A stretch of DNA of 64,000 nucleotides, from NCBI RefSeq assembly GCF_014385065.1, contig NZ_JACRTA010000002.1, forward strand, positions 310,001-374,000, read 5' to 3'. A program made the translations under genes and the position numbers. The notes beneath the pieces were generated by a model. That model was not told where the DNA came from. It saw only the letters and a list, made by a program, of their open reading frames with translations, and ran no database searches. Positions 8,972 to 22,801 of this stretch are shown here, in pieces. Position 1 is the stretch's first letter. Each line of letters opens with the position of its first letter. The stretch is from Lentihominibacter hominis. Its GTDB lineage: Bacteria > Bacillota > Clostridia > Peptostreptococcales > Anaerovoracaceae.

Positions 8972-10351
8972 ATGAATAACCAAGAAATTACCCAGAACCC
9001 TCTTGGAACAGAACCAATAAAAAAACTTATCGTTAAGTATTCTATTCCTACAGCTTTAACTTTGATGGTCAATTATCTGTATAATATAGTTGACCAGATT
9101 TTTGTAGGACAGGGAGTGGGAGTAACGGGAATGGCAGCCACAAATGTAGCATTTCCGTTAACTATTATTGCTATGTCAATTGCATTGCTTATTGGAGATG
9201 GCTGTGCGGCTAATATAAGTCTTTGTCTGGGAAGAAAAGAATATGAGGATGCTAACCGTACTGTCAGCAATGCTGTAACTTTGTTGATAGGATCCGGAAT
9301 TTTGATTTTGCTGCTTTCTTTAATTTTTGCTCCCCAGATAGTAAAACTATTTGGATCTACAGATAATGCTTTTGCTGATTCGTTGGTCTATACTAAAACT
9401 ATTGCGTGGGGACTCCCGTTTCTTATGATAAGTGCGGCTTTGACTGCTATTATACGTGCAGACGGCAACCCTAAGTATACGATGAAATGTATGATAATAG
9501 GTACTGTGATAAACCTTGTTCTTGACCCGGTTTTCATTTTCGGATTTAAGATGGGGGTTTTTGGAGCAGGTGTAGCTACTGTTATAGGCCAGGCAGCAGC
9601 AGGAATACTTTGTCTGTTGTATCTTAGAAAACTTAAAACAGTTCGTATATGTAAAGCTCATCTGAAACTTTCCGTAAATATAACCGGAAGAATATTAGCT
9701 TTAGGATTTCCAAGTCTTCTGACTCAAATTATGACTGCGGTAGTGCAGATAACAATGAATAATCTTATGACCATTTATGGTGCCGTGAGTGTATATGGAA
9801 GTGATATGGCTTTGTCAGTCTATGGCATGATGATGAAGGTCTATCAGATAGCGCATGCTATGTTCGTAGGAGTTTCTTCTGCTACACAGCCTATAAACGG
9901 TTTTAATTTTGGCGCTAAGAATTATGGAAGAGTCAGACAGACTTACAAAACGGCTGTTACCATAGCAGTGGTAGTTTCTCTCGTTTGGTTCGCTGTATAT
10001 CAACTTTTGGGAAGACAAATAGGAATGCTGTTTGTATCCGGAGATTCTATGTATGCTGATTGCTCGCAGCATATTTTTAGAATATTTATGATGGCGTTCT
10101 TTGTGTATGGCGTTCATATGGTCACAGCATCATTTTTTCAGGGAATTGGAAAGCCTGCAAAATCCCTGCTTATTCCATTGTCCAGACAGGCGATCTTTCT
10201 CATTCCTCTTTCAATAATACTATCAAGTAAGTTTGGTCTTGACGGCGCTCTTGCTGCTGCACCCATAGCAGATATACTGGTGTTTATTCTGGCGATATCT
10301 TTAGTTGTGGGAGAGTTTAGAGGATGGAAGAAGAAACAGTGGATACAATAG
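8972..10351 (+). CDS. MATE family multidrug/flavin-type transporter under FMN riboswitch
   Basis: A 459-residue integral membrane protein of the MATE family, with about twelve hydrophobic segments and the N-terminal signature of the family (PTALTLMVNYLYNIVDQIFVGQ, about residues 26-47). MATE proteins normally move cations, drugs or metabolites in exchange for Na+ or H+. ATG 8972 follows AAAGGAGAG with good spacing. The FMN riboswitch directly upstream links it to flavins: it may import riboflavin, export excess flavin, or handle a flavin analogue. Riboswitch repression by FMN would fit uptake better than export of excess. No other flavin gene is in the window. Confidence 0.88.
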   Translation: MNNQEITQNPLGTEPIKKLIVKYSIPTALTLMVNYLYNIVDQIFVGQGVGVTGMAATNVAFPLTIIAMSIALLIGDGCAANISLCLGRKEYEDANRTVSNAVTLLIGSGILILLLSLIFAPQIVKLFGSTDNAFADSLVYTKTIAWGLPFLMISAALTAIIRADGNPKYTMKCMIIGTVINLVLDPVFIFGFKMGVFGAGVATVIGQAAAGILCLLYLRKLKTVRICKAHLKLSVNITGRILALGFPSLLTQIMTAVVQITMNNLMTIYGAVSVYGSDMALSVYGMMMKVYQIAHAMFVGVSSATQPINGFNFGAKNYGRVRQTYKTAVTIAVVVSLVWFAVYQLLGRQIGMLFVSGDSMYADCSQHIFRIFMMAFFVYGVHMVTASFFQGIGKPAKSLLIPLSRQAIFLIPLSIILSSKFGLDGALAAAPIADILVFILAISLVVGEFRGWKKKQWIQ

Positions 10352-10411
10352 AGCGTAGAACTTTCTGATAATATATTCATATTCGTCTTAGAAATCAGTT
10401 TTTAATTGATG

Positions 10412-10441
10412 TTGACATAATGATAAATACCGTGGTAAAAT
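10412..10441 (+). promoter_or_regulatory. Promoter of the str operon
   Basis: Perfect -35 TTGACA at 10412-10417, an 18-base spacer, and -10 TAAAAT at 10436-10441, about 70 bases ahead of rpsL. The segment just downstream contains TTAGCTTTG and CAAAGCTAA, which can pair in the leader. Confidence 0.75.
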
Positions 10442-10510
10442 AAATGTTAGCTTTGGGCTTTATTGTTCAAAGCTAACGTATTTTTATTATATCAAGAAAG
10501 GAGAAAAAGG

Positions 10511-10924
10511 ATGCCTACAATTAACCAATTAGTACGTCAAGGCAGAACCAGCAGCGAGAAGAAGTCAACTGCTCCGGCTCTGAATAAGGGTATGAACTCT
10601 ATAAAAAGAGTTGCTACAGATGTTAATTCGCCGCAGAAAAGAGGCGTATGCACTTCTGTAAAGACTGTTACCCCTAAGAAGCCTAACTCAGCTTTGAGAA
10701 AAGTTGCGAGAGTTCGTCTTACTAACGGTATTGAAGTAACAGCTTATATTCCGGGGATAGGTCATAATCTTCAGGAGCATAGTGTTGTACTCATCAGGGG
10801 CGGAAGAGTTAAAGACCTTCCTGGTGTAAGATATCACATCGTTAGAGGAACTTTAGACACCGCAGGTGTAGCGGACAGAAAGCAGGCCAGATCCAAGTAC
10901 GGAGCTAAGAAGCCTAAGAAGTAG
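10511..10924 (+). CDS. rpsL: 30S ribosomal protein S12
   Basis: Ribosomal protein S12 of the 30S decoding site, 137 residues, the normal length. The invariant block [17 protein letters not shown] and [13 protein letters not shown] are present with both lysines that mutate in streptomycin resistance unchanged, so the allele reads as streptomycin-sensitive. ATG 10511 is selected because AAAGGAGAAAAAGG precedes it and [11 protein letters not shown] is the family N-terminus; a 16-residue upstream extension is spurious. First gene of the str operon. Confidence 0.98.
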   Translation: MPTINQLVRQGRTSSEKKSTAPALNKGMNSIKRVATDVNSPQKRGVCTSVKTVTPKKPNSALRKVARVRLTNGIEVTAYIPGIGHNLQEHSVVLIRGGRVKDLPGVRYHIVRGTLDTAGVADRKQARSKYGAKKPKK

Positions 10925-10940
10925 TAATCGGTAAATTTAA

Positions 10941-11602
<662 letters not shown>

Positions 11603-11650
11603 TCTTATGGATAAATTGACAGTTTTATACAGAGCAGAAAGGAGGATAAT

Positions 11651-13717
11651 ATGTCAAAACGAAGTTTTCCGTTAGAGAAGACAAGAAATATAGGCATCAT
11701 GGCGCATATAGATGCCGGAAAAACTACTACCACGGAAAGAATACTGTTTTATACAGGAAGAACGCATAAGCTTGGTGAAACTCACGAAGGCGCAGCAACT
11801 ATGGACTGGATGGAACAGGAGCAGGAACGTGGTATTACAATTACCTCTGCTGCTACTACAGCCCAATGGAAAGACACTAGAATTAATATCATAGATACTC
11901 CGGGACACGTGGACTTTACAGTTGAGGTAGAACGTTCGCTGAGAGTTTTAGACGGAGCTGTTACCGTACTTTGTGCAAAGGGTGGTGTTGAGCCACAGTC
12001 GGAGACTGTCTGGAGACAGGCAGAAAAGTATGGTGTTCCGAGAATGATATTTGTAAATAAGATGGATATCCTGGGAGCTGATTTCTTCAGAGTCGTAAAT
12101 ATGGTGAAGGATAGATTGAAGGCCAATGCAGTGCCAATCCAGTTGCCAATAGGAAAAGAAGACTCTTTTGTTGGAATCATCGACTTGGTAGAGATGAAAG
12201 CAGAGATATATAAAGATGACCTGGGCAAGGAATTCGAAAAAACCGATATTCCCGAAGACCTTATGGATATGGCAAACGAATGGAGAGAAGCATTGATCGA
12301 ATCCGTTGCCGAACTCGATGAGGAGCTTATGATGAAATTCCTGGAAGGTGAGGAAATCACCCAGGATGAGATTAAAAAGGTCATCAGAACAGCTACTATC
12401 GCAGGTGAAATGATCCCTATGACATGTGGCTCAGCATATAGAAATAAAGGTGTGCAGATGATGCTGGATGCAGTTCTCGATTATATGCCTTCACCGGTAG
12501 ATATTCCTCCTATTAAGGGAGTTGTGCCGGGTACAGAGGATGAAGAAGAGAGACCTGCCGATGATAATGGTCCATTCTCAGCCTTAGCATTTAAGATCAT
12601 GGCTGATCCGTTTGTAGGAAAGCTGGCGTTTTTCAGAGTTTATTCAGGAACGCTTGAATCAGGATCTTATGTGTATAATTCCACAAAGGGAAAGAAGGAG
12701 AGAGTAGGAAGAATACTCCAGATGCACGCTAATAAGAGAGAGGATATCGATATGGTATACTCAGGTGATATCGCTGCGGCGGTAGGACTTAAAGTGACCA
12801 CTACAGGTGATACTCTCTGTGATGAAAAACATGAAATCATATTAGAGTCAATGGAATTTCCTGATCCGGTAATTGAGATCGCTATCGAGCCAAAAACAAA
12901 AGCTGGACAAGAAAAAATGGGAATCGCCCTTGCCAAGCTGGCAGAGGAAGACCCTACTTTTAAAACTTATACAAACGAAGATACTGGACAGACTATAATT
13001 GCAGGTATGGGAGAACTCCATCTGGAGATTATAGTGGACAGACTTTTAAGAGAATTCAAAGTTGAAGCAAACGTTGGTAAACCACAAGTTTCATACAAAG
13101 AGACTATTACCGCTGCAGCAGATGTGGATCACAAGTATGCTAAACAGTCAGGTGGTCGTGGTCAGTACGGTCATGTTAAGATTAAGCTTTACCCTAGAGA
13201 GCCTGGAGAAGGTTTTGAATTCAAGAACTCTATCGTAGGAGGAGCTATTCCTAAGGAATATATTCCTAAGATTGAGGAAGGAATTAAGGAAGCTATGCAG
13301 ACAGGTCCTGTAGCAGGATATCAGGTAGTAGATGTAGGTGTTGAACTGTACGATGGTTCATATCATGAAGTCGACTCCTCAGAAATGGCATTTAAGATAG
13401 CTGCTTCGATGGCATTCAGAGAGGCTGCAAAGAAAGCTAAGCCTGTACTGCTTGAACCTATATTCAAGGTTGAGGTAACAGTTCCTGAAGAATATATGGG
13501 AGATGTTATCGGAGATATAAGTTCAAGAAGAGGACGAATAGAAGGCTCTGATATGAATAATGGTGCAGTAGCAGTAAGAGGATATGTACCTCTTTCGGAA
13601 ATGTTCGGATATGCTACAGATCTGCGTTCCAAAACGCAGGGCAGAGGTGTATATGTAATGCAGTTCGACCACTTTGAGAAATTACCGGACAGCTTAATTG
13701 AATCTATTAATAAGTAA
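11651..13717 (+). CDS. fusA: Elongation factor G
   Basis: Translocation GTPase EF-G, 688 residues. The G domain shows [13 protein letters not shown] (P-loop), RGITI (switch I Thr), DTPGHVDF (G3) and NKMD (G4), followed by domains II-V. It is co-transcribed in the str operon 48 bases after rpsG with an AAAGGAGG ribosome binding site. The length is typical of the canonical EF-G rather than EF-G2 or tetracycline-resistance paralogues, and its position between rpsG and tuf confirms this. Confidence 0.98.
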   Translation: MSKRSFPLEKTRNIGIMAHIDAGKTTTTERILFYTGRTHKLGETHEGAATMDWMEQEQERGITITSAATTAQWKDTRINIIDTPGHVDFTVEVERSLRVLDGAVTVLCAKGGVEPQSETVWRQAEKYGVPRMIFVNKMDILGADFFRVVNMVKDRLKANAVPIQLPIGKEDSFVGIIDLVEMKAEIYKDDLGKEFEKTDIPEDLMDMANEWREALIESVAELDEELMMKFLEGEEITQDEIKKVIRTATIAGEMIPMTCGSAYRNKGVQMMLDAVLDYMPSPVDIPPIKGVVPGTEDEEERPADDNGPFSALAFKIMADPFVGKLAFFRVYSGTLESGSYVYNSTKGKKERVGRILQMHANKREDIDMVYSGDIAAAVGLKVTTTGDTLCDEKHEIILESMEFPDPVIEIAIEPKTKAGQEKMGIALAKLAEEDPTFKTYTNEDTGQTIIAGMGELHLEIIVDRLLREFKVEANVGKPQVSYKETITAAADVDHKYAKQSGGRGQYGHVKIKLYPREPGEGFEFKNSIVGGAIPKEYIPKIEEGIKEAMQTGPVAGYQVVDVGVELYDGSYHEVDSSEMAFKIAASMAFREAAKKAKPVLLEPIFKVEVTVPEEYMGDVIGDISSRRGRIEGSDMNNGAVAVRGYVPLSEMFGYATDLRSKTQGRGVYVMQFDHFEKLPDSLIESINK

Positions 13718-13804
13718 CCCTTTCTCATATAATGCCGGAATTGCCGGAGGGGAAAAAACTTGGGATCCGAGAGAAGGATCTGAATAGAGAGGAGAAATAA
13801 GAAA

Positions 13805-14998
13805 ATGGCAAAACAGAAATTTGAAAGAAACAAACCGCATATCAATATCGGAACGATCGGTCACGTAGACCATGGTAAGACGACGCTCACAGCGGCAATC
13901 ACAACAGTACTTCACCAGAGATACGGACTGGGATCAGACGTAGCATTCGATCAGATCGACAAAGCGCCTGAAGAAAAAGAAAGAGGAATCACAATCGCAA
14001 CAGCTCACGTAGAGTATGAGACGCCAAATAGACACTACGCGCACGTAGACTGCCCGGGACATGCTGACTATGTAAAGAACATGATCACAGGAGCAGCCCA
14101 GATGGACGGAGCGATCCTGGTAGTGGCAGCAACAGACGGCCCAATGCCGCAGACAAGAGAGCACATTCTGCTTTCAAGACAGGTAGGAGTACCATACATC
14201 ATAGTATTCTTAAACAAGTGCGATATGGTGGATGATGAAGAGCTTCTTGATCTGGTAGAGATGGAAGTAAGAGAACTGCTCGACCAGTATGAATTTCCTG
14301 GAGACGACACACCAATAGTAAGAGGATCAGCGCTGATGGCGTTGGAAGATCCTGCAGGTCCATGGGGAGATAAGATAGTAGAGCTGTTCGAAGAGATTGA
14401 CGCATATATACCTGAACCGGAAAGAGATAATGATAAGCCGTTCATCATGCCGGTAGAGGACGTATTCTCCATCACAGGAAGAGGAACAGTAGCGACAGGA
14501 AGAGTAGAGAGAGGAAGCCTTACAGTAGGAGCGGAAGTAGAGATCATAGGACTTACAGAAGAGAAGAGGAAGGTAGTAGTAACTGGAATCGAGATGTTCA
14601 GAAAGCTGTTAGATCAGGCTGAGACAGGAGATAACATCGGAGCTCTTTTAAGAGGAGTACAGAGAGATGAGATCGAAAGAGGACAGGTACTGGCGCAGCC
14701 GGGAACAATTCATCCGCATACAAAGTTCAAGGGAGAAGTATACGTACTGAAGAAGGAAGAGGGCGGAAGACATACACCGTTCTTTAACGGATACAGACCG
14801 CAGTTTTACTTCAGAACAACAGACGTAACAGGAGATCTTCAGTTACCGGAAGGAACAGAGATGTGTATGCCTGGAGACAACATCACAATGACTATCGAAC
14901 TTATAACACCGATAGCAATTGAAGAAGGACTGAGATTCGCTATAAGAGAAGGCGGAAGGACAGTAGGATCCGGAGTAGTAACAGAGATCATAGAATAA
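13805..14998 (+). CDS. tuf: Elongation factor Tu
   Basis: EF-Tu, which delivers aminoacyl-tRNA to the ribosome; 397 residues. [14 protein letters not shown] (P-loop), [17 protein letters not shown] and NKCD are present, followed by the two beta-barrel domains. AGAGGAGAAATAAGAAA precedes ATG 13805. Codon choice differs from fusA and most neighbours: ATC, TTC, GAC, ACA, GTA, GGA and AGA dominate, as expected for the most highly expressed gene in the region. It closes the str operon and is followed by a strong terminator. Confidence 0.98.
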   Translation: MAKQKFERNKPHINIGTIGHVDHGKTTLTAAITTVLHQRYGLGSDVAFDQIDKAPEEKERGITIATAHVEYETPNRHYAHVDCPGHADYVKNMITGAAQMDGAILVVAATDGPMPQTREHILLSRQVGVPYIIVFLNKCDMVDDEELLDLVEMEVRELLDQYEFPGDDTPIVRGSALMALEDPAGPWGDKIVELFEEIDAYIPEPERDNDKPFIMPVEDVFSITGRGTVATGRVERGSLTVGAEVEIIGLTEEKRKVVVTGIEMFRKLLDQAETGDNIGALLRGVQRDEIERGQVLAQPGTIHPHTKFKGEVYVLKKEEGGRHTPFFNGYRPQFYFRTTDVTGDLQLPEGTEMCMPGDNITMTIELITPIAIEEGLRFAIREGGRTVGSGVVTEIIE

Positions 14999-15014
14999 GG
15001 GTAACACCTATAGG

Positions 15015-15045
15015 AAACGAGCCTTACTTAAGGCTCGTTTTTATT
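15015..15045 (+). terminator. Intrinsic terminator after tuf
   Basis: ACGAGCCTTA (15017-15026) pairs with TAAGGCTCGT (15029-15038), then TTTTTAT. Confidence 0.93.
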
Positions 15046-15086
15046 TGTGTCTTAAACTGTGCTGATTTTATTATCGATAGAATAAT

Positions 15087-15125
15087 AAAAACCCTATTGC
15101 AATGAAATTGGCTATAGGGTTTTTA
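15087..15125. terminator. Bidirectional terminator between convergent genes
   Basis: AAAAACCCTAT (15087-15097) is perfectly complementary to ATAGGGTTTTT (15114-15124). The A-run and T-run on opposite sides make it functional in both directions. It serves the convergent minus-strand gene ending at 15136 and backs up the tuf terminator. Confidence 0.85.
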
Positions 15126-15135
15126 TTTATATATA

Positions 15136-16890
15136 CTAATTTTTAAATATTATACTGTCGCTTCCAAGAACTTCATTTGTACTTCTGTCATAGAGCTTGA
15201 ATGTAAGTTTTCCTTCTTTGCCGAATAATGGTATAGGATACTGAAAACGAGCTGTTATATTTGATCCGTCTTTCCAGGTGGAATCCAGATTATATATTTG
15301 GCTTGATCCACTTGGCCATGTGATTTCATAATAAAGCATAATTTGTTCAGAGGGTTCTCCTCCGCTTAGTGTAGCGTGAAAAAATACTGTATCTTTTCTG
15401 CTGACAGTATCCATATCAGTAGAATAATCAGTTTCAGAAGTATTGGCGACGATTTTTACATGCCATGCATAATAATTGTCGTATATTTCCTGTATACCTG
15501 AATATTTGATTGACATAAGATCTGACATATATTCTTCAACTTTTGCTGTTCTGTCTTTCTGGTACGTTTTTACATAATTGAATTTGGCAAGATTTATTTT
15601 TTCCTGGATCTCGTCATTATCTTTTAGATCTGCGGCCACATAATATGTACTTAAAGCTTTTTCGTATTCCCCGTTTTCCATATGGAGGTCACCGATACCG
15701 CAATAACACTGCCAAATTTTATCGTGAAGTGATTCGTCATCTTTCAAATCTATGGCGATATTATAGGTGTCTATTGCTTTATCATAATCCTTTGACTGAA
15801 AGTATTGGTCGCCCATGCTGATATAACATTGCCAGATTAATTCTTCGCAATTTTTGTAATCTCCCAGAGATTTGTATTTTGAAATTGCCTTTTCATATTT
15901 ACCGTCGGCTTGGAGCTGCTGAGCTTCCTGATACTGCATAGCAGGAGCAGCCATATAATGATATATGGCTGTACCACATCCTCCTATCAGAACAAGACAT
16001 GCTATGATAGCGATAATTAGTTTTGCTCTGAAATTCAGCCTGTACTGTTTTTTCTGCGGCGGAGAAATGTGTTTGGGGGCCGGAAGGGCAGCTACAGCTT
16101 TTTGGTTGGGTTCATTGGAATCTTTAGGTTGAGATATTTCTTCGTTGGATTTTTCTCTGTATTCGTCATTGTTTTGAGACTCCATATCAGAGGATATTGG
16201 TGAGGTATCATCGGATATGATATTTTCATCGGGATTTTCTTTAAGAGTTTCGCTTTCGGGAAATTGGGACTCCGGAGTATCATGTACGTCAGACGGATTT
16301 TCGGAGGACTCTATAGGAATGACTTTGAGACTATCATCTCCCGATTCTTCACGTTTTTTTCTTCTGTTTTCTTTAGCTGCCAGTTGCTGTTCTTCTTTAT
16401 CTATTTTTTCTTTCGCGGCTTTGTTTAGTTTTTTGTTAAGTTTTCCGGGAGTGCCGGCAGGTTTATGCAAAATAAAAAGAGATCTGAGAAGATCACGTTC
16501 CAGACCGCAGCTTTTGCAGCGGTCGCCTTTATTTATATGGCCACAGCTACATGACCAGTAATCTCCGAATTCCTCGAACCAGTATTTTGGTTTTGTGGGC
16601 GCTGAAGCAAATTGTTCTATGATATCTTCATATATATCGTCATCCGGAGTAAGTGGACGAGGCTCATATACTTGTGTTACTTTTTCTTCTGTTGCTTTGT
16701 TTTCTATATCCGAAAGAGTTTTCAAGTCTATGGCTTTTCGTGTTTCCCTGCATTCGTCATTGGAATCGCTTGAATTTTCGGCTGGATCTTTCTGATCGTT
16801 ATTGCCGTCTGAAGCTAAAGAGGTGATATCTGACATGAGAGTTCTTGTATCAAATTCTTTTTCGTGTTTCCATCCTTTGATCTTTTTCAA
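15136..16890 (-). CDS. Zinc-ribbon, single-span membrane protein with tetratricopeptide-like repeats
   Basis: A 584-residue protein I do not recognise as a named family. From N to C: about 95 charged, disordered residues; a CxCGH...CxxC zinc ribbon (WSCSCGHINKGDRCKSCG, near residue 110); a long Lys/Glu then Ser/Pro/Glu low-complexity linker; one transmembrane segment near residues 290-312 (LIIAIIACLVLIGGCGTAIYH); two to three repeats of the form YEKAISKYKSLGDYK that look like tetratricopeptide units; and a C-terminal beta-rich domain. The topology suggests a cytoplasmic zinc end and an external repeat/sensor end. The start is TTG 16890 with GGGAG upstream. It is a single-gene unit with its own promoters. 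A surface-stress or ligand-sensing role is only a guess. Confidence 0.85.
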   Translation of the reverse strand: MKKIKGWKHEKEFDTRTLMSDITSLASDGNNDQKDPAENSSDSNDECRETRKAIDLKTLSDIENKATEEKVTQVYEPRPLTPDDDIYEDIIEQFASAPTKPKYWFEEFGDYWSCSCGHINKGDRCKSCGLERDLLRSLFILHKPAGTPGKLNKKLNKAAKEKIDKEEQQLAAKENRRKKREESGDDSLKVIPIESSENPSDVHDTPESQFPESETLKENPDENIISDDTSPISSDMESQNNDEYREKSNEEISQPKDSNEPNQKAVAALPAPKHISPPQKKQYRLNFRAKLIIAIIACLVLIGGCGTAIYHYMAAPAMQYQEAQQLQADGKYEKAISKYKSLGDYKNCEELIWQCYISMGDQYFQSKDYDKAIDTYNIAIDLKDDESLHDKIWQCYCGIGDLHMENGEYEKALSTYYVAADLKDNDEIQEKINLAKFNYVKTYQKDRTAKVEEYMSDLMSIKYSGIQEIYDNYYAWHVKIVANTSETDYSTDMDTVSRKDTVFFHATLSGGEPSEQIMLYYEITWPSGSSQIYNLDSTWKDGSNITARFQYPIPLFGKEGKLTFKLYDRSTNEVLGSDSIIFKN

Positions 16891-16929
16891 CGTTTTATGC
16901 TCCCTGATTTATTAAAACACTTTCTGAGT

Positions 16930-16958
16930 AATATGATGTACAGAATTACCGATGTCAA
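16930..16958 (-). promoter_or_regulatory. Proximal promoter of the zinc-ribbon membrane protein gene
   Basis: On the minus strand: -35 TTGACA (16958-16953), a 17-base spacer, -10 CATATT (16935-16930). It lies about 40 bases upstream of the TTG start. Confidence 0.45.
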
Positions 16959-16992
16959 TATACTGGTAAAACTGTATTGATTCATAGCGTTC

Positions 16993-17021
16993 ATTATACC
17001 AGTAAATCGCTGTTATAACAA
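16993..17021 (-). promoter_or_regulatory. Distal promoter of the zinc-ribbon membrane protein gene, with inverted repeat
   Basis: On the minus strand: -35 TTGTTA (17021-17016), a 17-base spacer, -10 TATAAT (16998-16993). The inverted repeat TACTGGTA (16961-16968) / TACCAGTA (16997-17004) has one arm on this -10 and the other between the two promoters, and may be an operator. The 406-base gene-free stretch 16891-17296 holds these two promoters, the repeat and two plus-strand promoters for the PFOR gene. Confidence 0.5.
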
Positions 17022-17159
17022 GCATGCAAAGCGTGTTAAAAATTTACATTATAATGGGCACTGTTATATTGGTTATCAATAGGGATTATAAGGAATATTT
17101 TGGTCGATTTCTTGTATGATTGTATTTTGCATGTATATTGTATAATTTTTGGTACACGG

Positions 17160-17208
17160 TTGACGGAGGGGCTGGATTAAGTTAAAATTAATGGTAATGT
17201 GCTATAAT
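17160..17208 (+). promoter_or_regulatory. Promoters of the pyruvate:ferredoxin oxidoreductase gene
   Basis: Two candidates: TTGACG (17160-17165), 17 bases, TAAAAT (17183-17188); and an extended -10 TGCTATAAT (17200-17208). The leader would be 85-105 bases. Confidence 0.55.
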
Positions 17209-17284
17209 AGGAATAATTTTAAATAGCTTAATAATTGCGTGATATTAGAATTTAGATCAATAATCGTGCAATATACATAATTAA

Positions 17285-20839
<3,555 letters not shown>

Positions 20840-20887
20840 CATCATAAAAAATCAGATGATTGCAGAAATCCATTAATTAAAAGTATA

Positions 20888-20928
20888 AAAAACGACGTTT
20901 TATCATGTGATAAGACGTCGTTTTTTAT
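20888..20928 (+). terminator. Intrinsic terminator after the PFOR gene
   Basis: AACGACGT (20891-20898) pairs with ACGTCGTT (20915-20922), extended by TTATCA/TGATAA inside, and followed by a T-run. Confidence 0.93.
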
Positions 20929-21069
20929 TTCAGAAAGTAGTCGAATTCTTATGAAAATAACTGATTTTTTAAGATAAAAAGAGTCTTTAAATTTTTTTAT
21001 CGTAAATATATCATAAAATAAAAAATCAGATAATTCTAAATAAAATCATTAGATTGTGGAGGTACCTTT

Positions 21070-22788
21070 ATGTATGCGGATTTGGCTTTAATAAATGGAA
21101 AAGTATACTCTCCCATTGCAGGAGAGGAGATTTTGAGAGGAGAAGCTGTGTTGGTAAAGGAAGGGATAATAAAGAAAGTATGCAGTAATGAAGAAGTTTA
21201 TGAATACATCGATAAATATACAGAAGTAATTGACTGTAAAGGGAATTCTGTATTGCCAGGACTTTGCGATGCACATTGCCATCCTAATTGGGCGGCCGGG
21301 ATATTTGAATCATGTCAGCTTTTTGATATAGATGGAAGTGAAAAAGAATATAGCAATGATGTAATAAAGAGATATCTGGAGAGGATAAAAGAGTATTTGG
21401 ATAAAAATAAAGAAGCATATGTGATAAGGGGAACGGGATGGAATAGAGCATTTTTTTCAGGAGTATGCAAAGAACCTCGATGGCCTACACGTCACGATTT
21501 GGATAAAGTTTGTAAGGATAAGCCATTGGTGATGGAGTCATATTGTCAGCATGTATTATGGGTTAATACGAAGGCGATAGAATTATCGGGATTATCCGAG
21601 AAAACCATATCTCCTAAATCAGGAGGATTTACAAGGGAAAAATCAGGATATCCGGCAGGTATATTTTTTGAAATGGAAGCACAGGACTTAATAAAAGAAA
21701 ATTTACCCGGATATGACTATTCGGTAGAACAATATAAAAATACTATCTTGAGATTCCAAGAAGAGTTGGCTAATCCGTATGGAGTAACATTGATAAATGA
21801 CTGCTTGCATACAAAAAATGCTGCAGATGCTTATAAACAGTTGGCAGAGGAAGGGAGGCTTACGTTTAGAGCAAGGGGTGTATATCATTTCAATGATTGC
21901 CGTGACTTAACTCAAATAGATGATATTAAGAAAGATATTGGCAAATATGATGTAAATGATATGTTTCAGATAAACACGATAAAAATTTTTGCGGAAGGAG
22001 AATTCATGACTTTGCAGCCATATGAAGAAAAGTTTTTGAAAGAACAGAATCTTTCGGATGGATATTGCGGAAAAGCTTTTTATGATGACGCTGTAATTAT
22101 GAAGGCAGTAACCGAGGCAATGAAAACCGGATTGCAGATACATATACATGCTATGGGAGATCGTGCGGTGAGACAAGCAGTCAAGAGTATAGTTTATGGT
22201 CAGAATATAACAAATATAAGGAAAAGAAATGTGATAGCTCATTTAATGATTGTCAGCGAAGAGGACATGAGAATGATGGGAAATAATGATATTATTGCCA
22301 ACTGCCAGCCGCGATGGATGATATATGATTCAGATGCAGATGAGTTTTATCAAAAAATTGTTGGGAGAGAACGGACTCTTAGATGTTATCCTAATGGGAG
22401 TTTGCTTGACTCAGGCTGTGTAGTTTCATATGGAACTGATTTTCCCGTAACACCTCCGCCTAATCCTTTTCATGGGATACAGTGCGCAGTAACAAGAAGT
22501 GTTTTTGTAGGAGATAGTAAAGAATATGAAAAATATAAAGGCTATGTTCTCGGGCCGGAAAATAATCCGGCAAAGGAGTGCGTATCTTTGAGACAGGCCG
22601 TAAAGAGTAGTTCATGGAGCGGAGCATACCAGATGTTCACGGAAGATATTACAGGAAGTGTTGAGGAAGGAAAATCGGCGGAGCTGATTGTTCTGGATAG
22701 GGATATAGAACAGTGTTCTGCAGATGAGCTTTATGATATCAAAGTGAATGCGACGGTATTCAAAGGGAAAGTTGTTTATTCATCATAG
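21070..22788 (+). CDS. YtcJ-like amidohydrolase family protein
   Basis: A 572-residue metal-dependent amidohydrolase of the YtcJ (amidohydrolase 3) type. The N-terminal composite beta-sandwich (LALINGKVYSP) leads into the first metal motif DAHCHPN (about residue 69). HIHAMGDRAV provides further metal ligands near residue 360, and TDFPV near residue 456 the conserved Asp. The family hydrolyses C-N bonds in cyclic amides, N-acyl amino acids and similar compounds, but the substrate is not readable here. ATG 21070 follows TGGAGGTACC. The downstream APC permease starts 13 bases after the stop, so the pair probably imports and hydrolyses one amino-acid-like substrate. The convergent AraC-type gene may regulate them. 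Confidence 0.85.
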   Translation: MYADLALINGKVYSPIAGEEILRGEAVLVKEGIIKKVCSNEEVYEYIDKYTEVIDCKGNSVLPGLCDAHCHPNWAAGIFESCQLFDIDGSEKEYSNDVIKRYLERIKEYLDKNKEAYVIRGTGWNRAFFSGVCKEPRWPTRHDLDKVCKDKPLVMESYCQHVLWVNTKAIELSGLSEKTISPKSGGFTREKSGYPAGIFFEMEAQDLIKENLPGYDYSVEQYKNTILRFQEELANPYGVTLINDCLHTKNAADAYKQLAEEGRLTFRARGVYHFNDCRDLTQIDDIKKDIGKYDVNDMFQINTIKIFAEGEFMTLQPYEEKFLKEQNLSDGYCGKAFYDDAVIMKAVTEAMKTGLQIHIHAMGDRAVRQAVKSIVYGQNITNIRKRNVIAHLMIVSEEDMRMMGNNDIIANCQPRWMIYDSDADEFYQKIVGRERTLRCYPNGSLLDSGCVVSYGTDFPVTPPPNPFHGIQCAVTRSVFVGDSKEYEKYKGYVLGPENNPAKECVSLRQAVKSSSWSGAYQMFTEDITGSVEEGKSAELIVLDRDIEQCSADELYDIKVNATVFKGKVVYSS

Positions 22789-22801
22789 GAAAGGAGAAAA
22801 A

